A stretch of DNA of 43,198 bases from Rhodocyclaceae bacterium. GTDB taxonomy: Bacteria > Pseudomonadota > Gammaproteobacteria > Burkholderiales > Rhodocyclaceae. Every line of letters starts with the position of its first letter. Position 1 is the stretch's first letter. Position numbers and translations under genes: made by a program. This document shows, in pieces, positions 8,300 to 18,435 of this stretch. Location of the stretch: assembly GCA_027492775.1 (NCBI GenBank), contig JAPUEC010000131.1, positions 19,742 to 62,939 of the forward strand. The letters run 5' to 3'. Below the pieces are notes generated by a model. It did not search any database. It was not told the DNA's origin and worked only from the letters and a program-made list of their open reading frames with translations.

Positions 8300-9253
8300 A
8301 TGGAAGGAATTGCCAACAGCTGGATGTGGGTGGGCTTCGGCATATTTGTGGTATTCGCGCTCATCGTCGATTTGGTCGCGCTCGAACGTAAAGGCGCCCA
8401 TGCCGTTGGCGTTCGGGAAGCACTGGGCTGGTCGGCGCTCTGGATCGCCCTGGCGCTGATCTTCAATGCCCTGCTCTGGTTCTGGCTGGACCATTCGGCA
8501 GGGCGCGAACTCGCCAATCAAAAGGCGACGGAATTTCTTACCGGCTATCTGATCGAGAAGTCGCTGTCGGTCGACAACATTTTCGTGTTTTTGCTGCTCT
8601 TTGGCGCCTTTGCCGTCCCACCGGCGCTTCAAAAGCGCGCCTTGATAATCGGCGTCATCGGCGCGGCAGTGTTGCGTATCGTCATGATCCTTATCGGCGC
8701 CTGGTTGATCACCAAATTCCACTGGATTCTTTATTTGTTCGGCGCATTCCTGCTCTTCACCGGCATTCGAATGGCGTGGGTGGACGAGGAGCAACGTGAC
8801 ATCGAAAAAAATCCCATCCTGGCCTGGATGCGTCGCCATCTTAATATTTCAGATGGCTTCCGCGGTACCAAGCTATGGTTCCGCCAGGATGGAAAGCGGG
8901 TGTTCACCACGCTGTTCCTGGTAGTCGCCTTGATTGCGGTAACCGATGTCATGTTCGCCGTGGATTCGATTCCCGCGATATTCGCCATCACAACCGACCC
9001 TTTCATCGTCATGACCTCGAACATCTTCGCCATCCTTGGCCTGCGAGCGCTCTACTTCCTGTTGGCGGATATGGCCAATCGCTTCCATTTGCTGAAGTAT
9101 GGCTTGGCGGGCGTGCTTTGCTTCATCGGCATCAAGATGCTGATTGTCGAGTGGGTGAAGATCCCCGTTTGGATATCTCTCGGAGTCGTCGGGCTTACCT
9201 TGACGGCAGCGATTGTCGCTTCGCTGCTGCGTCGCCCGAACCTCCAATCCTGA
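8300..9253 (+). CDS. TerC/Alx-family integral membrane protein, probable Mn2+ exporter
   Basis: Inner-membrane protein of 317 residues with about nine hydrophobic segments. The two family hallmarks are present: EKSLSVDNIFVF near residue 91 and the repeated acidic motif TDVMFAVDSIPAIFAIT near 215, whose Asp residues sit in membrane segments and are thought to handle metal. Family members under yybP-ykoY riboswitches (such as E. coli Alx) take part in Mn2+ efflux or homeostasis. Its ribosome site AGGAGA overlaps the stop of the small protein gene. Control by the riboswitch at 7927 means that it should rise with manganese. Confidence 0.9.
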   Translation: MEGIANSWMWVGFGIFVVFALIVDLVALERKGAHAVGVREALGWSALWIALALIFNALLWFWLDHSAGRELANQKATEFLTGYLIEKSLSVDNIFVFLLLFGAFAVPPALQKRALIIGVIGAAVLRIVMILIGAWLITKFHWILYLFGAFLLFTGIRMAWVDEEQRDIEKNPILAWMRRHLNISDGFRGTKLWFRQDGKRVFTTLFLVVALIAVTDVMFAVDSIPAIFAITTDPFIVMTSNIFAILGLRALYFLLADMANRFHLLKYGLAGVLCFIGIKMLIVEWVKIPVWISLGVVGLTLTAAIVASLLRRPNLQS

Positions 9254-9258
9254 TCCCG

Positions 9259-9302
9259 AAAAGCCACCGCGCCAAAGCAAGACTTGGCGCGGTACGGCTT
9301 TT
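9259..9302. terminator. Bidirectional terminator between TerC gene and purF
   Basis: AAAAGCC...CCGCGCCAA pairs with TTGGCGCGG...GGCTTTT across a short loop, with internal mismatches near the base of the stem. It is flanked by A-runs on the left and T-runs on the right, so it can stop transcripts from both converging genes. Confidence 0.7.
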
Positions 9303-9314
9303 AGCAGCCGAGAA

Positions 9315-10853
9315 TCAGTCGCCGGCCTCGCTCGTCGGCAGGTTCAGAACGAGTTGTTGAGAGGCGCGTCCATCGCCGTCCTCGTCATTCTTTCCCTTGC
9401 CGTTGCGACGAGCTTCCACCGCGTCCAGGTAGTGTTCGTCGATGTCGCCGGTGATATAGCAGCCGTCGAAGCAGGAAGCATCGAAGACTTTCAAATCGGG
9501 GTTCAGCGATTGCACTGAACGCTTGAGCGCATCCAGATCCTGATAGACCAGCGCATCGGCGAAAATCTCGCGGGCGATACCATCGACCGAACGGCCGGTC
9601 GCGATCAGTTCGCCCCGGGTCGGCATATCGATGCCATAAACATTAGGGAAGCGCACCGGCGGCGCGGCAGAGGCGAAATAGACCTTGAGCGCGCCGGCAG
9701 CCCGCGCCATCTCCACGATTTCGCGACTGGTGGTACCGCGCACGATGGAATCATCGACCAGCAAGACTCGTTTACCCTTGAACTCCTGGCCGCAGGTATT
9801 GAGCTTCTGGCGTACGGATTTGCTCCGCATCGCCTGCCCCGGCATGATGAAAGTGCGGCCAACATAACGATTCTTGACGAAGCCTTCACGGAAGGGAATG
9901 CCCAGCATTTGCGCCAGCTGCATTGCGGCTGGCCGGCTGGAATCCGGAATCGGAATGACCACGTCGATTTCGTCGACCGGGATGGACACGCGAATCTTCT
10001 CGGCCAACGCTTCGCCCATGCGCAATCGGGCTTCGTAGACCGATACGCCATCGATGACCGAATCGGGGCGGGCAAGATAAACGTATTCAAAGATGCAGGG
10101 CGAGTAATTCGGTTCCTGGGCACATTGGCGCGTGTGCAGGCGATGGTTGAGATCGACGAAAATCGCCTCGCCCGGCTCCACATCCCGGATGACCTGGAAA
10201 CCGAGCGTATCCAGCGCCACTGACTCGGAAGCGACAAGGTATTCCATGCCTTCAGGCGTCTCATTGGCGCCATAAACCAACGGGCGTATACCGAACGGAT
10301 CGCGGAAGGCAAGCAAACCATAGCCGGCGATCAACACAACGACGGCATAGGCGCCACGGCAGCGGCGATGCACGCCACCGACCGCCTGAAAGATGCTTTC
10401 GACGTCGAGCTCGTAGCCATGCGAAGCGGCTTCCAGCTCATGCGCCAGAACATTAAGAAGCACTTCGGAATCGGAATTGGTGTTGATGTGCCGGCGATCC
10501 AGCCGGAACATTTCTTCCTTGAGCTGATCGGCATTCGTCAAGTTGCCGTTATGTCCGAGCACGATGCCGAATGGTGAATTGACGTAAAACGGCTGGGCCT
10601 CGGCAAAATTGTAAGCGGAGCCGGCGGTTGGATAGCGTACATGCCCAATGCCGACGTTACCGGGAAGCGCCCGCATGTTGCGGGTGCGGAAAACGTCGCG
10701 AACGAGGCCGGGACCCTTATGCAAATGGAAGGTATTGCCTTCGGCGGTGGCGATGCCCGCCGCGTCCTGGCCACGGTGCTGCAAAACCATCAATCCGTCG
10801 TAGAGGAGTTGGTTAACCGGTGTCGTTGCCACCACTCCGAGAATGCCGCACAT
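9315..10853 (-). CDS. purF: Amidophosphoribosyltransferase
   Basis: First committed step of purine synthesis: PRPP plus glutamine gives 5-phosphoribosylamine. The 512-residue protein begins MCGILGV, with Cys2 becoming the N-terminal nucleophile of the glutaminase domain after Met removal. The glutaminase half includes [21 protein letters not shown] and [10 protein letters not shown]. The PRTase half contains the PRPP loop [11 protein letters not shown] at residues 366-376. It is the last gene of the long minus-strand run starting near 18292, 12 bases after cvpA, and the cvpA-purF pairing is conserved in proteobacteria. Confidence 0.97.
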   Translation of the reverse strand: MCGILGVVATTPVNQLLYDGLMVLQHRGQDAAGIATAEGNTFHLHKGPGLVRDVFRTRNMRALPGNVGIGHVRYPTAGSAYNFAEAQPFYVNSPFGIVLGHNGNLTNADQLKEEMFRLDRRHINTNSDSEVLLNVLAHELEAASHGYELDVESIFQAVGGVHRRCRGAYAVVVLIAGYGLLAFRDPFGIRPLVYGANETPEGMEYLVASESVALDTLGFQVIRDVEPGEAIFVDLNHRLHTRQCAQEPNYSPCIFEYVYLARPDSVIDGVSVYEARLRMGEALAEKIRVSIPVDEIDVVIPIPDSSRPAAMQLAQMLGIPFREGFVKNRYVGRTFIMPGQAMRSKSVRQKLNTCGQEFKGKRVLLVDDSIVRGTTSREIVEMARAAGALKVYFASAAPPVRFPNVYGIDMPTRGELIATGRSVDGIAREIFADALVYQDLDALKRSVQSLNPDLKVFDASCFDGCYITGDIDEHYLDAVEARRNGKGKNDEDGDGRASQQLVLNLPTSEAGD

Positions 10854-10865
10854 AGTTGCTATCGC

Positions 10866-11357
10866 CTATCTGAAACGAATCCGTTTTGCCAAATCCTGGG
10901 GCAGCCAGTGTTTCACCGCCAGCACGGCGGTCTCCAGCGGCCCCGATAAGGTGGCTTCCCGCCACCAGGGTTTTTGCGGCGCCGAGGTCAGGCCACCGAT
11001 TGCCACCAATACCATGGCGATCAGAACACCCCGCCCAATACCAAAAAACAACCCCAGCAGGCGATCGGAAACCGAAAGTCCCAGCGCCTTGATCATCCCA
11101 CTTGCCGCCAGACGCACCAGCGCCATGAGGATGAGCACGCCGATGAAAATCGCAGCACACCCCGCCAGCGTGCGCATGCCGTGGTCAGCGATTCCGGTAA
11201 ACAACCCAGCGCCCAGTTGGGCACCGAATTCGACGGCCAGGAAAAACGCCAGGACCCAGGCTCCAAGGGCAATAAGCTCACCGATCACACCGCGCCAGAG
11301 TCCCAGCAAGAGCGACGCCGCGACGATGCCGATAACGACATAGTCGAAAATGGTCAT
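10866..11357 (-). CDS. cvpA: CvpA family membrane protein
   Basis: Inner-membrane protein of 163 residues with four predicted helices (starting MTIFDYVVIGIVAASLLLG). The family was named for its effect on colicin V production and has also been linked to envelope stress resistance; its biochemical role is not settled. RGVIGELIALGAWVLAFFLA is a typical family segment. Its ATG overlaps the SPOR gene's stop, and purF follows after 12 bases. Confidence 0.9.
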   Translation of the reverse strand: MTIFDYVVIGIVAASLLLGLWRGVIGELIALGAWVLAFFLAVEFGAQLGAGLFTGIADHGMRTLAGCAAIFIGVLILMALVRLAASGMIKALGLSVSDRLLGLFFGIGRGVLIAMVLVAIGGLTSAPQKPWWREATLSGPLETAVLAVKHWLPQDLAKRIRFR

Positions 11358-12100
11358 TGCTTGGCGGCCAGCACTCCGGAAATACCAATGCGCTTCATCT
11401 TCTCCAAAGCCCTTTCACCTGCTTCCCGTGAAGGGAAAGGACCGGCGCGCACGCGGGTCTTCTTGCCCTGGGGCGAGTCGAGGGTCTCGGTGTAAGACTT
11501 GATGCCCAATTCGGAGAGCTTGCCCTGCAAATTCTTGATGTTCGCCTGATTGGCGAACGCGCCGATCAGAATGACATGCTGGCCGCCACCAGCAGCAACA
11601 TCCGGCTGCTTGCCCGATAGTATGGCTGCAGCACGCTGCGCTTCGTTATCGCCGGGTTTGGCAACCGGCTTCTCGGCGGGCTTCTCGACCTGCTTTGCTG
11701 CGGGCTTTTCAGCCGGCTTGACGGCAGACTTCTCCGGAGCCTTTTCGGCCGGCTTCTCTGCACTCTTCTCGGTCGTTTTCTCAAGCACCTTGACGTCGGC
11801 CGTCTTGGGGGACGGAACCGCGGCGGCGACCGAAGCTTTGGGGGGCTCTACCCCCTTAACTTCCGCGGGCGCCGTAGCAGCGGGCGCCTTGGCCGCCGGC
11901 GAAGCGGCGCCAAACTTTGGAGCGAACGGTTTCTCGTCTTGACCCGGAATGCGGATCTCGACTTCCTGCGACACCTGCTTCGGCTCCTGCTCCATGATCA
12001 TGGGAAGTACAACGGCGGCAAAACCGGCAAAGGCAATCGCGCCTACCAATCGGCGGCGGGCGCGTTTTTTCAACTGCAACTGGGTGTCGTTATCTTCCAT
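11354..12100 (-). CDS. SPOR-domain cell-division protein (DedD-like)
   Basis: Single-pass inner-membrane protein of 248 residues. A basic cytoplasmic tail (LKKRARRRLV) precedes a transmembrane helix at about 20-36. A long Lys/Pro/Glu/Ala linker with repeated EKPAEK-like units spans about 95-155. A C-terminal SPOR domain occupies roughly 170-248 (HVILIGAFANQANIKNLQGK; SPQGKKTRVRAGPFPSREAG). SPOR domains bind denuded septal peptidoglycan, so the protein likely localises to the division site. It overlaps folC by 11 bases and cvpA by 4, matching the folC-dedD-cvpA-purF order of proteobacteria. Confidence 0.88.
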   Translation of the reverse strand: MEDNDTQLQLKKRARRRLVGAIAFAGFAAVVLPMIMEQEPKQVSQEVEIRIPGQDEKPFAPKFGAASPAAKAPAATAPAEVKGVEPPKASVAAAVPSPKTADVKVLEKTTEKSAEKPAEKAPEKSAVKPAEKPAAKQVEKPAEKPVAKPGDNEAQRAAAILSGKQPDVAAGGGQHVILIGAFANQANIKNLQGKLSELGIKSYTETLDSPQGKKTRVRAGPFPSREAGERALEKMKRIGISGVLAAKQ

Positions 12101-13397
12101 CTTTCAGCGCATCCCTGACGCCGGCAACCGTGTAGAAAGATCCGAAAGCGAGGATTCTATCACTTTCGGCGGCCCTCCCCAGTGCCGCACGCATTGCAGC
12201 ATCGGGCGAGGCGAAGCAAAGTACGTCGCCGCCAAGGTGGTTTTCGGCAACGACCTCCGCCAAACGTTCCGCGCTCGCGCCGCGCGCCCCTTCCAGCGTC
12301 GTCAAATACCAATAATCGACCTTGCCCTTGAGCGGTAGCAGCGCATTGGCGGCATCCTTGTCGGCGAGCATCCCCACCACTGCATAGGTCCGGTCGAAGA
12401 AGCCCATATCCCCCAAATTATCGGCCAGGGCCCGCATCGCTTGCGGATTGTGCGCGACATCGAGGACGAGCGCGGGCCGCCCAGGCAATACCTGGAATCG
12501 GCCAGCTAATTCGGTCTCGATCAACCCGCGGCGGGTGGCTTGCATCGGCACCGGCAACCGATTCGCAAGCGCTTGCAAAGCTGCCAGCGCCGCTGCCGCA
12601 TTGAATAGCTGGGCGCCGCCGCGCAGACTGGGATAACTCAGGCTGCGCTTAATCAGCTCTGCCCCGGAACGACACCACCATCGCCATTCATGGCGATTTT
12701 CGGCCTGTCGGGAAAAGCCAAAATCCCTGCCTAGGAGATGCAACTCGGCGTCGACGGCAGCGGCGTGCGCCAATAATGCCGCGGGCGGCTCGGGGTCGGC
12801 ACAGAAGGCGGGCTTGCCGGAACGATAAATCCCCGCCTTCTCGAAGCCGATATGCTCGCGGGTGGGGCCGAGCCAGTCGGTGTGGTCGAGATCGATCGAG
12901 GTCACGATGGCGACGTCGCCATCGTAGGCGTTGACGGCGTCGAGTCGGCCACCCAGCCCGACCTCAAGAATCGCCACTTCGACATTCGCCCCGGCGAAAA
13001 CCTCCCACGCCGCCAGCGTGCCGAATTCAAAATAGGTCAAACCGACATCGCCGGCTCGGCGGCGCGCCGTTTCAACCTTCGCAAAAGCTTCGCATAATGC
13101 GGCATCGGTGACAGGCCGGCGGCCGATGCGGACGCGTTCATTGAAGGCGAATAGATGCGGCGAGGTGTAACAGCCGACGCGATAACCGGCAAAAGCGAGG
13201 ATGGATTCGAGATAGGCGCAGGTCGATCCCTTGCCGTTGGTCCCGCCGACGACGATCACCGGACAATGCTGCGTTTGTTGCAGCACGCCCTTGACCCGCT
13301 GGATGCGATCAAGTCCGAGTTCTATTCCCGCCTGCCCCTTTGGATGCAGACGCTCGAGATGAGCGAGCCAGGCGTCGAGTGAATCGGGGAAATTCAA
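12090..13397 (-). CDS. folC: Bifunctional dihydrofolate/folylpolyglutamate synthase
   Basis: Mur-ligase-like ATPase that joins dihydropteroate to glutamate and adds further glutamates to folates. It has 435 residues, the usual size. The P-loop GGTNGKGST lies at residues 51-59. The family segment [17 protein letters not shown] and the motif [12 protein letters not shown] in the C-terminal half are also intact. It follows accD with a 4-base overlap, the classic accD-folC arrangement. Confidence 0.96.
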   Translation of the reverse strand: MNFPDSLDAWLAHLERLHPKGQAGIELGLDRIQRVKGVLQQTQHCPVIVVGGTNGKGSTCAYLESILAFAGYRVGCYTSPHLFAFNERVRIGRRPVTDAALCEAFAKVETARRRAGDVGLTYFEFGTLAAWEVFAGANVEVAILEVGLGGRLDAVNAYDGDVAIVTSIDLDHTDWLGPTREHIGFEKAGIYRSGKPAFCADPEPPAALLAHAAAVDAELHLLGRDFGFSRQAENRHEWRWWCRSGAELIKRSLSYPSLRGGAQLFNAAAALAALQALANRLPVPMQATRRGLIETELAGRFQVLPGRPALVLDVAHNPQAMRALADNLGDMGFFDRTYAVVGMLADKDAANALLPLKGKVDYWYLTTLEGARGASAERLAEVVAENHLGGDVLCFASPDAAMRAALGRAAESDRILAFGSFYTVAGVRDALKDGR

Positions 13398-14263
13398 ACC
13401 GGAGCGGGCAGTTTCTGCAGCATGGCAAGCAAGCCCGCCAGCTTGTCGCGCATTTCGCGGCGGTCGACAATCATGTCGATGGCGCCTTTTTCCAGCAGGA
13501 ATTCCGAACGCTGGAATCCTTCCGGAAGCGTCGACCGAACGGTTTGCTCGATAACGCGTTGCCCGGCAAAGCCGATCAGCGCGTTGGGCTCGGCGATGAC
13601 GATATCGCCCATGAAGGCGAACGATGCGGAAACGCCGCCCGTGGTGGGATCGGTGAGGACGGTGACGAAAGGCAGCACTGCCTCGCTCAGCTTGGTCACC
13701 GCCGCCGTCGTCTTGGCCATTTGCATCAGCGAAAACAGCCCCTCCTGCATGCGGGCGCCGCCTGACGCGGTGACGCAGATAAAGGGTAGCCGATGCTCAA
13801 TCGCCACCCGGACGCCACGCACGAAGCGTTCGCCGAGCACGGAGCCCATCGTTCCCATCATGAATCCGGTTTCGAAAACGGAAAGCACCACCGGCGACGT
13901 CTTGATCATCCCCTGAACAACCACCAGGGAATCGGATTCCCCGCAGGCCTCGTTGGCCTCCATCAGGCGCTTGGGATAGCTCTTGACGTCCTTGAACTTG
14001 ATGACGTCGATTGGCACGACTTCGGCGCCGATCTCGAAACGGCCTTCCGGGTCGAGCAGCATGTCGATGCGCTGACGCGCGCTGATGCGGTTGTGGTGAC
14101 CACACTTCGGGCAAACATGCAGGTTACTTTCGAGATCGGTCGAGTACAGCACCGCTTCGCAGGTCGGGCATTTGCTCCAAAGACCCTCCGGAAGCGCGTT
14201 GCGGCGAAGCGCGCCGCTTTCGCGCTTGATCTTCGGCGGCAATAGTTTGTTGAGCCAACTCAT
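13394..14263 (-). CDS. accD: Acetyl-CoA carboxylase carboxyltransferase subunit beta
   Basis: Beta subunit of the carboxyltransferase that makes malonyl-CoA for fatty acid synthesis, working with AccA elsewhere in the genome. The 289-residue protein has its N-terminal zinc ribbon with Cys32, Cys35, Cys51 and Cys54 (KCPTC, VCPKC). The crotonase-like core includes [12 protein letters not shown] and [11 protein letters not shown]. It overlaps trpA by 4 bases upstream and folC by 4 bases downstream. Confidence 0.97.
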   Translation of the reverse strand: MSWLNKLLPPKIKRESGALRRNALPEGLWSKCPTCEAVLYSTDLESNLHVCPKCGHHNRISARQRIDMLLDPEGRFEIGAEVVPIDVIKFKDVKSYPKRLMEANEACGESDSLVVVQGMIKTSPVVLSVFETGFMMGTMGSVLGERFVRGVRVAIEHRLPFICVTASGGARMQEGLFSLMQMAKTTAAVTKLSEAVLPFVTVLTDPTTGGVSASFAFMGDIVIAEPNALIGFAGQRVIEQTVRSTLPEGFQRSEFLLEKGAIDMIVDRREMRDKLAGLLAMLQKLPAPV

Positions 14264-15066
14264 GATTTCACCTCGTCGATTCCTTGGCGTAGATCAGCAA
14301 CGAGCGCATGCACCCGGCCGCGGACGTTTTCCGATGTCGATTGTTCTATTTCTTCGATGATGCGGCTACCGACGACTACGGCGTCCGCCACCGCGGCGAC
14401 TTGCCCGGCGGTGGCGGCATTACGGATACCGAAGCCGACGCCCACCGGAAGCCCGGTGCTTGCCCGAATCAAAGGAATGCGTCGCGCCACCTCGGCGACA
14501 TCCAGGCTGGCGGAACCGGTCACCCCCTTGAGCGAGACGTAATAGACATATCCGCTCGCCACTTCAGCAACCTGGGCGAAGCGCTCCTCGGTCGAGGTCG
14601 GCGCCAACAGGAAAATCGGGTCCATGGCATGCCGACGCATGACTTCGCCGAATGCCTTCGCCTCTTCCGGCGGGTAATCAACCACCAGCACGCCATCGAC
14701 GCCAACCGAGGCGGCTTTTTCGGCGAAGACCGGAAGGCCCATCGCTTCGATCGGATTGGCGTAACCCATCAGGACTACAGGCGTTTTGTCGTTGGTGCGG
14801 CGAAACTCGCGAACGAGCTCAAGGACAAGCCTCAAATTCATTCCCTTCGCCAGCGCGCGCTCGGAAGCGCGTTGAATGGTCGGCCCATCGGCCATGGGGT
14901 CGGAAAACGGCACACCGAGTTCGATGATGTCGGCCCCCGCCGCCACCAGCGTATGCATGAGCGGGACCGTCAGATCGGCATCCGGATCGCCGGCGGTAAT
15001 GAAGGGAATGAGGGCTTTGCGTCGCTCCGCCCGAAGCTGTTCAAAAGTGGCTTGAATGCGCGACAT
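14260..15066 (-). CDS. trpA: Tryptophan synthase alpha chain
   Basis: Cleaves indole-3-glycerol phosphate to indole, which passes through the tunnel to TrpB. The 268-residue TIM-barrel protein carries the catalytic Glu49 ([12 protein letters not shown]) and Asp60 (MADGPTIQ). The phosphate-binding GVGFGIRNA is present near the C-terminus. Its ATG overlaps the trpB stop by one base (TAATG), a typical coupling of the two subunits. No trp leader peptide or attenuator is visible upstream in this run. Confidence 0.97.
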   Translation of the reverse strand: MSRIQATFEQLRAERRKALIPFITAGDPDADLTVPLMHTLVAAGADIIELGVPFSDPMADGPTIQRASERALAKGMNLRLVLELVREFRRTNDKTPVVLMGYANPIEAMGLPVFAEKAASVGVDGVLVVDYPPEEAKAFGEVMRRHAMDPIFLLAPTSTEERFAQVAEVASGYVYYVSLKGVTGSASLDVAEVARRIPLIRASTGLPVGVGFGIRNAATAGQVAAVADAVVVGSRIIEEIEQSTSENVRGRVHALVADLRQGIDEVKS

Positions 15067-16265
15067 TAGAAATGAATCCCCGACTTTTCGGCCACGGTGT
15101 GCATGTCCTTGTCACCGCGACCGGAGAGGTTGACCAACAGCATCCTGTCGCGCGGGAGGGTTTTCGCGAGTTTGGCCGCGTAAGCCAGCGCATGGCTGGA
15201 TTCGAGCGCGGGAATGATGCCCTCGAAATGGCAAAGATCGTGGAAAGCCTGCAAAGCTTCGGCGTCGTCAATCCCCACGTACTCCGCCCGACCGCAGTCC
15301 TTGAGATACGCATGCTCCGGCCCGACGCCGGGATAATCGAGCCCGGCCGAAACCGAATGCGTTTCGGTAATCTGCCCGTTTTCGTCCTGCAGAAGGTAGG
15401 TCCGGTTGCCGTGCAATACGCCGGGCTTGCCCTTTTGCAGCGAGGCGGCGTGACGGACCGTCTCCAATCCCTCCCCCGCCGCTTCGACGCCGATCAGGCG
15501 TACGTTCGTCTCCGAAATGTAAGGATAGAAAATGCCCATGGCGTTCGATCCGCCGCCAACGCAGGCGATGACGGCATCTGGCTGGCGGCCGGCCATTTCG
15601 GGCATTTGCCATAGACACTCCTCGCCGATCACCGCCTGGAAATCGCGCACCATCATCGGGTAGGGATGCGGGCCGGCGACGGTGCCGATGATGTAGAAAG
15701 TATTGCCGACGTTGGTCACCCAGTCGCGCATCGCTTCGTTGAGTGCGTCCTTGAGCGTCTTGGAGCCGGATTCCACGGGCACCACCGTGGCGCCGAGAAG
15801 TTTCATGCGGTAGACGTTGGCCGCCTGGCGGCGGATGTCCTCGCTGCCCATATAGACCACGCATTCCATGCCGTAACGGGCGGCGACAGTGGCAGTGGCG
15901 ACGCCATGCTGGCCGGCGCCGGTCTCGGCGATGACCCGCGGCTTTCCCATGCGTCGAGCCAGCAGGGCCTGGCCGATGCAGTTATTGACCTTGTGCGCGC
16001 CGGTGTGATTGAGGTCCTCGCGCTTGAGGTAAATCTGAGCCCCGCCAAGCCGATCCGACCAGTGGCGGGCATGATAAATGGGCGAAGGCCGCCCGACATA
16101 GTGCTTGAGTTCGTATTGGAACTCGGCCATGAAGGCCGGATCGTTCCGGGCGCTTTCGTAGGCCGCCTTCAGTTCATCCAAGGCGGCGAAAAGGGTTTCC
16201 GCCACGAAAACGCCGCCGTAATCGCCGAAATGACCACGATTGTCGGGCTGATCATAAGCTGTCAT
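15066..16265 (-). CDS. trpB: Tryptophan synthase beta chain
   Basis: PLP enzyme condensing indole with serine to tryptophan. The start at 16265 ([18 protein letters not shown]) is chosen because it matches the family N-terminus and has GAGG upstream; the longer frame to 16370 runs into trpF coding sequence. It gives 399 residues. The PLP lysine is Lys92 (HTGAHKVNN) and the phosphate loop is GGGSNAMG. It lies between trpF (16-base gap) and trpA (one-base overlap). Confidence 0.97.
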   Translation of the reverse strand: MTAYDQPDNRGHFGDYGGVFVAETLFAALDELKAAYESARNDPAFMAEFQYELKHYVGRPSPIYHARHWSDRLGGAQIYLKREDLNHTGAHKVNNCIGQALLARRMGKPRVIAETGAGQHGVATATVAARYGMECVVYMGSEDIRRQAANVYRMKLLGATVVPVESGSKTLKDALNEAMRDWVTNVGNTFYIIGTVAGPHPYPMMVRDFQAVIGEECLWQMPEMAGRQPDAVIACVGGGSNAMGIFYPYISETNVRLIGVEAAGEGLETVRHAASLQKGKPGVLHGNRTYLLQDENGQITETHSVSAGLDYPGVGPEHAYLKDCGRAEYVGIDDAEALQAFHDLCHFEGIIPALESSHALAYAAKLAKTLPRDRMLLVNLSGRGDKDMHTVAEKSGIHF

Positions 16266-16281
16266 CAAAATCCTCAATTCC

Positions 16282-16911
16282 TTATTCGGCGGCTCGTACC
16301 GCAGCCACAAAGGCGGCGATCTTCGCCGCGTCCTTGACGCCCTTCGCGATTTCCACGCCACTGGATACATCGACCGCGGATGGCCGCACGCGGCGCACCG
16401 CTTCCCCCACGTTTTCCGGCGTCAGGCCGCCGGAAAGGACAATCGGCAGGGGCATATTCTTCGGTATGGCCGTCCAATCGAAGACTTCGCCACCACCGCC
16501 GTACCCTTCCACAAAGGCATCCAAAAGAATGCCCCGTGCCGAAGCAAATTCGGCGGCGTATTGTATCAAATCCATTTCCGGCCTCATCCGTGCGGCCCGG
16601 ATATAGGGCCTGGACCAACGACGGCAGTCCTCTTCGGTTTCATCCCCGTGAAACTGGAGCAGGTTAACCGGAACCTGCTCCAACACCTTTTCGATTTCTG
16701 TCGGGGCGTTATTGACGAACAGCGCCGTAACCGTCACGAAGGGCGGAATCGGCCGTGACAGCTCGGCTGCACGTGCCGCCGAGACGAAGCGCGGGCTGGG
16801 AGGGTAAAACACCAACCCGATGGCATCGGCCCCGGACTCGATGGCGGCTTCGACATCGGCTTCTCGCGTCAGCCCACAAATCTTGACTAGGGTTCTTCCA
16901 ACAACGGTCAC
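16282..16911 (-). CDS. trpF: Phosphoribosylanthranilate isomerase
   Basis: Third step of tryptophan synthesis, isomerising phosphoribosylanthranilate. The 209-residue TIM barrel begins [16 protein letters not shown], where the Cys is the catalytic base. The barrel later shows LLQFHGDE and the phosphate-binding [10 protein letters not shown]. The catalytic Asp lies in [19 protein letters not shown]. It is a stand-alone TrpF, unlike the TrpC-TrpF fusion of enterobacteria. It overlaps truA by 4 bases. Confidence 0.96.
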   Translation of the reverse strand: MTVVGRTLVKICGLTREADVEAAIESGADAIGLVFYPPSPRFVSAARAAELSRPIPPFVTVTALFVNNAPTEIEKVLEQVPVNLLQFHGDETEEDCRRWSRPYIRAARMRPEMDLIQYAAEFASARGILLDAFVEGYGGGGEVFDWTAIPKNMPLPIVLSGGLTPENVGEAVRRVRPSAVDVSSGVEIAKGVKDAAKIAAFVAAVRAAE

Positions 16912-17696
16912 AAGGGAATTCCTTCGAGAAAATCTTCGGAGATTACCGGCAGTTTCCAGTGCGGTTCATATAGGGGGCCGCGGAAATAGAGACCGTCCGG
17001 GGAAAAAGTCGGCGCCGCACGAACACGATCCCGAGTTTCCAGCAGATCATCGAGCCACTCCACGGGCTTCGTTCCCTTGCCAATGTACACCAGGCTGCCG
17101 ACTAAATTCCGAACCATGTGATGTAAAAATGCGCTGGCTTCGAAATCGAATACGAACAAATTACCCACTTGGCGCACGTCAGCCCGGCTCATCAGCTTAA
17201 CCGGCGATTTCGCTTGACAGGCGGCGGCGCGAAAGGCGGAGAAATCGTGTTCGCCGATCAATGCGGCAGCGGCTCGCTGCATGCGTTCGAGGTCAAGCGG
17301 CGCATGGAACCAGCCGCAACGCCCGCGCCACAATCCACAACGCTGCGGTCGATTGATCAGCAAGTAACGGTACCGGCGACCATAGGCGCTGAAACGGGCG
17401 TGAAAATCATCCTTCACCGGCTGCGCCCAACGAACGGCCACCGCTTCCGGCAGCAAGGTGTTGACACCGCGCACCCATGCGGTCAGCGGCCGAACGGCTT
17501 GCGTGTCGAAATGGACGACTTGCAGGCTGGCGTGCACGCCAGCATCCGTCCTGCCGGCACAGAACGTTCCGATACACTCATCCGCAACCTGGGAGAGCGC
17601 CGACTCCAAGGCATCCTGAACGGTCCCGCCATCCGCCTGACTTTGCCAACCGTGAAAAGCGGTGCCGTTATATTCGAGGCCAAGCGCAATTCTCAT
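16908..17696 (-). CDS. truA: tRNA pseudouridine(38-40) synthase
   Basis: Modifies uridines 38, 39 and 40 in the anticodon stem of many tRNAs. The 262-residue protein has the catalytic Asp51 in CAGRTDAGVHA. Other family segments are LEYNGTAFHGWQ, RYRYLLINRP and FLHHMVRNLVGSLVYIG. The start and stop overlap the neighbours by 4 bases each, so it is part of the same transcript as trpF and the membrane protein upstream. Confidence 0.97.
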   Translation of the reverse strand: MRIALGLEYNGTAFHGWQSQADGGTVQDALESALSQVADECIGTFCAGRTDAGVHASLQVVHFDTQAVRPLTAWVRGVNTLLPEAVAVRWAQPVKDDFHARFSAYGRRYRYLLINRPQRCGLWRGRCGWFHAPLDLERMQRAAAALIGEHDFSAFRAAACQAKSPVKLMSRADVRQVGNLFVFDFEASAFLHHMVRNLVGSLVYIGKGTKPVEWLDDLLETRDRVRAAPTFSPDGLYFRGPLYEPHWKLPVISEDFLEGIPL

Positions 17697-18292
17697 GGCA
17701 ACACCAACATGGCGATCAACAAGATCATCGCCAACCCCAAAAAGCCGCTATCCATCATTTTCCACCGCGGCACGTCGAGCCGGATCATCTCAAGCGTTCC
17801 GGTCTCCTGCTCCGGCAGGTCGAGAAAGTGACGCCAAGTCCCCTTGGGGGGCGCTTGCTCGAGATACTCGAAAACCAACGCCAGCCTCGCCACGGAACGG
17901 TCGGCATCCACGCCCAACGGTCGGAGTGGCCGCGCCAGCGACCAAAGTCCGGAGACAAACCGGATATGAGGCAACAACTCGAAGAGCCAAGCAAGACTTC
18001 CCAGCAGCACGAGCAGCCGCACCGCATGCAAGGTCGCGGCTTCAATACCTTCAATGGTGGGCGCCCATCCCTGGCCTTGCCAGAGGTCGCCTGGCGTGCC
18101 ATAAGCCAAGACCAGCCATAGGGTAAAGAGCAGCCACTTTGCGCGAAAGGTGAGCTTATACCAGCGTTCGCGCACTCCGCGCCCCGCCACGGCAACGAGG
18201 ATTGCGGCGACGGCAAGCGCCGTCCAGCCAAAAAACTGCACGGCGACCGCAAACGATAGCCAGGCGAGCAGGCAAGCGGCGGGATGGAACAA
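17693..18292 (-). CDS. EcfT/CbiQ-like membrane protein, function uncertain
   Basis: Integral membrane protein of 199 residues with about five hydrophobic segments. The mid-region SLARPLRPLGVDADRSVARL followed by ALVFEYLEQ resembles the coupling helix of energy-coupling-factor T components (LxPLxxLGxP...A). However, no ATPase or S-component gene is nearby and the canonical Ala-Arg-Gly signatures are not clear. The ATG at 18292 has AGGAG 12 bases upstream, a long spacing; an in-frame stop just before it rules out a longer protein. It overlaps truA by 4 bases and heads the minus-strand operon. An orphan transporter part or a repurposed homologue are both possible. Confidence 0.6.
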   Translation of the reverse strand: MFHPAACLLAWLSFAVAVQFFGWTALAVAAILVAVAGRGVRERWYKLTFRAKWLLFTLWLVLAYGTPGDLWQGQGWAPTIEGIEAATLHAVRLLVLLGSLAWLFELLPHIRFVSGLWSLARPLRPLGVDADRSVARLALVFEYLEQAPPKGTWRHFLDLPEQETGTLEMIRLDVPRWKMMDSGFLGLAMILLIAMLVLP

Positions 18293-18386
18293 GCAAGCTC
18301 CTATGACGATGCGCAGTGCAAAAGGATCGATATTTTAACCATTCCAGAAGCGGAGCGACCGGCGGGAGCATTTGACGCCTCCCACC

Positions 18387-18420
18387 CCAAAAAACATAGC
18401 CCCACTCGGGGGCTATGTTT
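18387..18420 (-). terminator. Intrinsic terminator of fimV
   Basis: Read on the minus strand, AAACATAGCCCC-type and GGGGCTATGTTT arms form an approximately 12-bp stem with a tiny loop, followed by a TTTTTT run. It begins 16 bases after the fimV stop and insulates the truA operon from fimV. Confidence 0.88.
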
Positions 18421-18435
18421 CGGAGGAGGGCGGGA

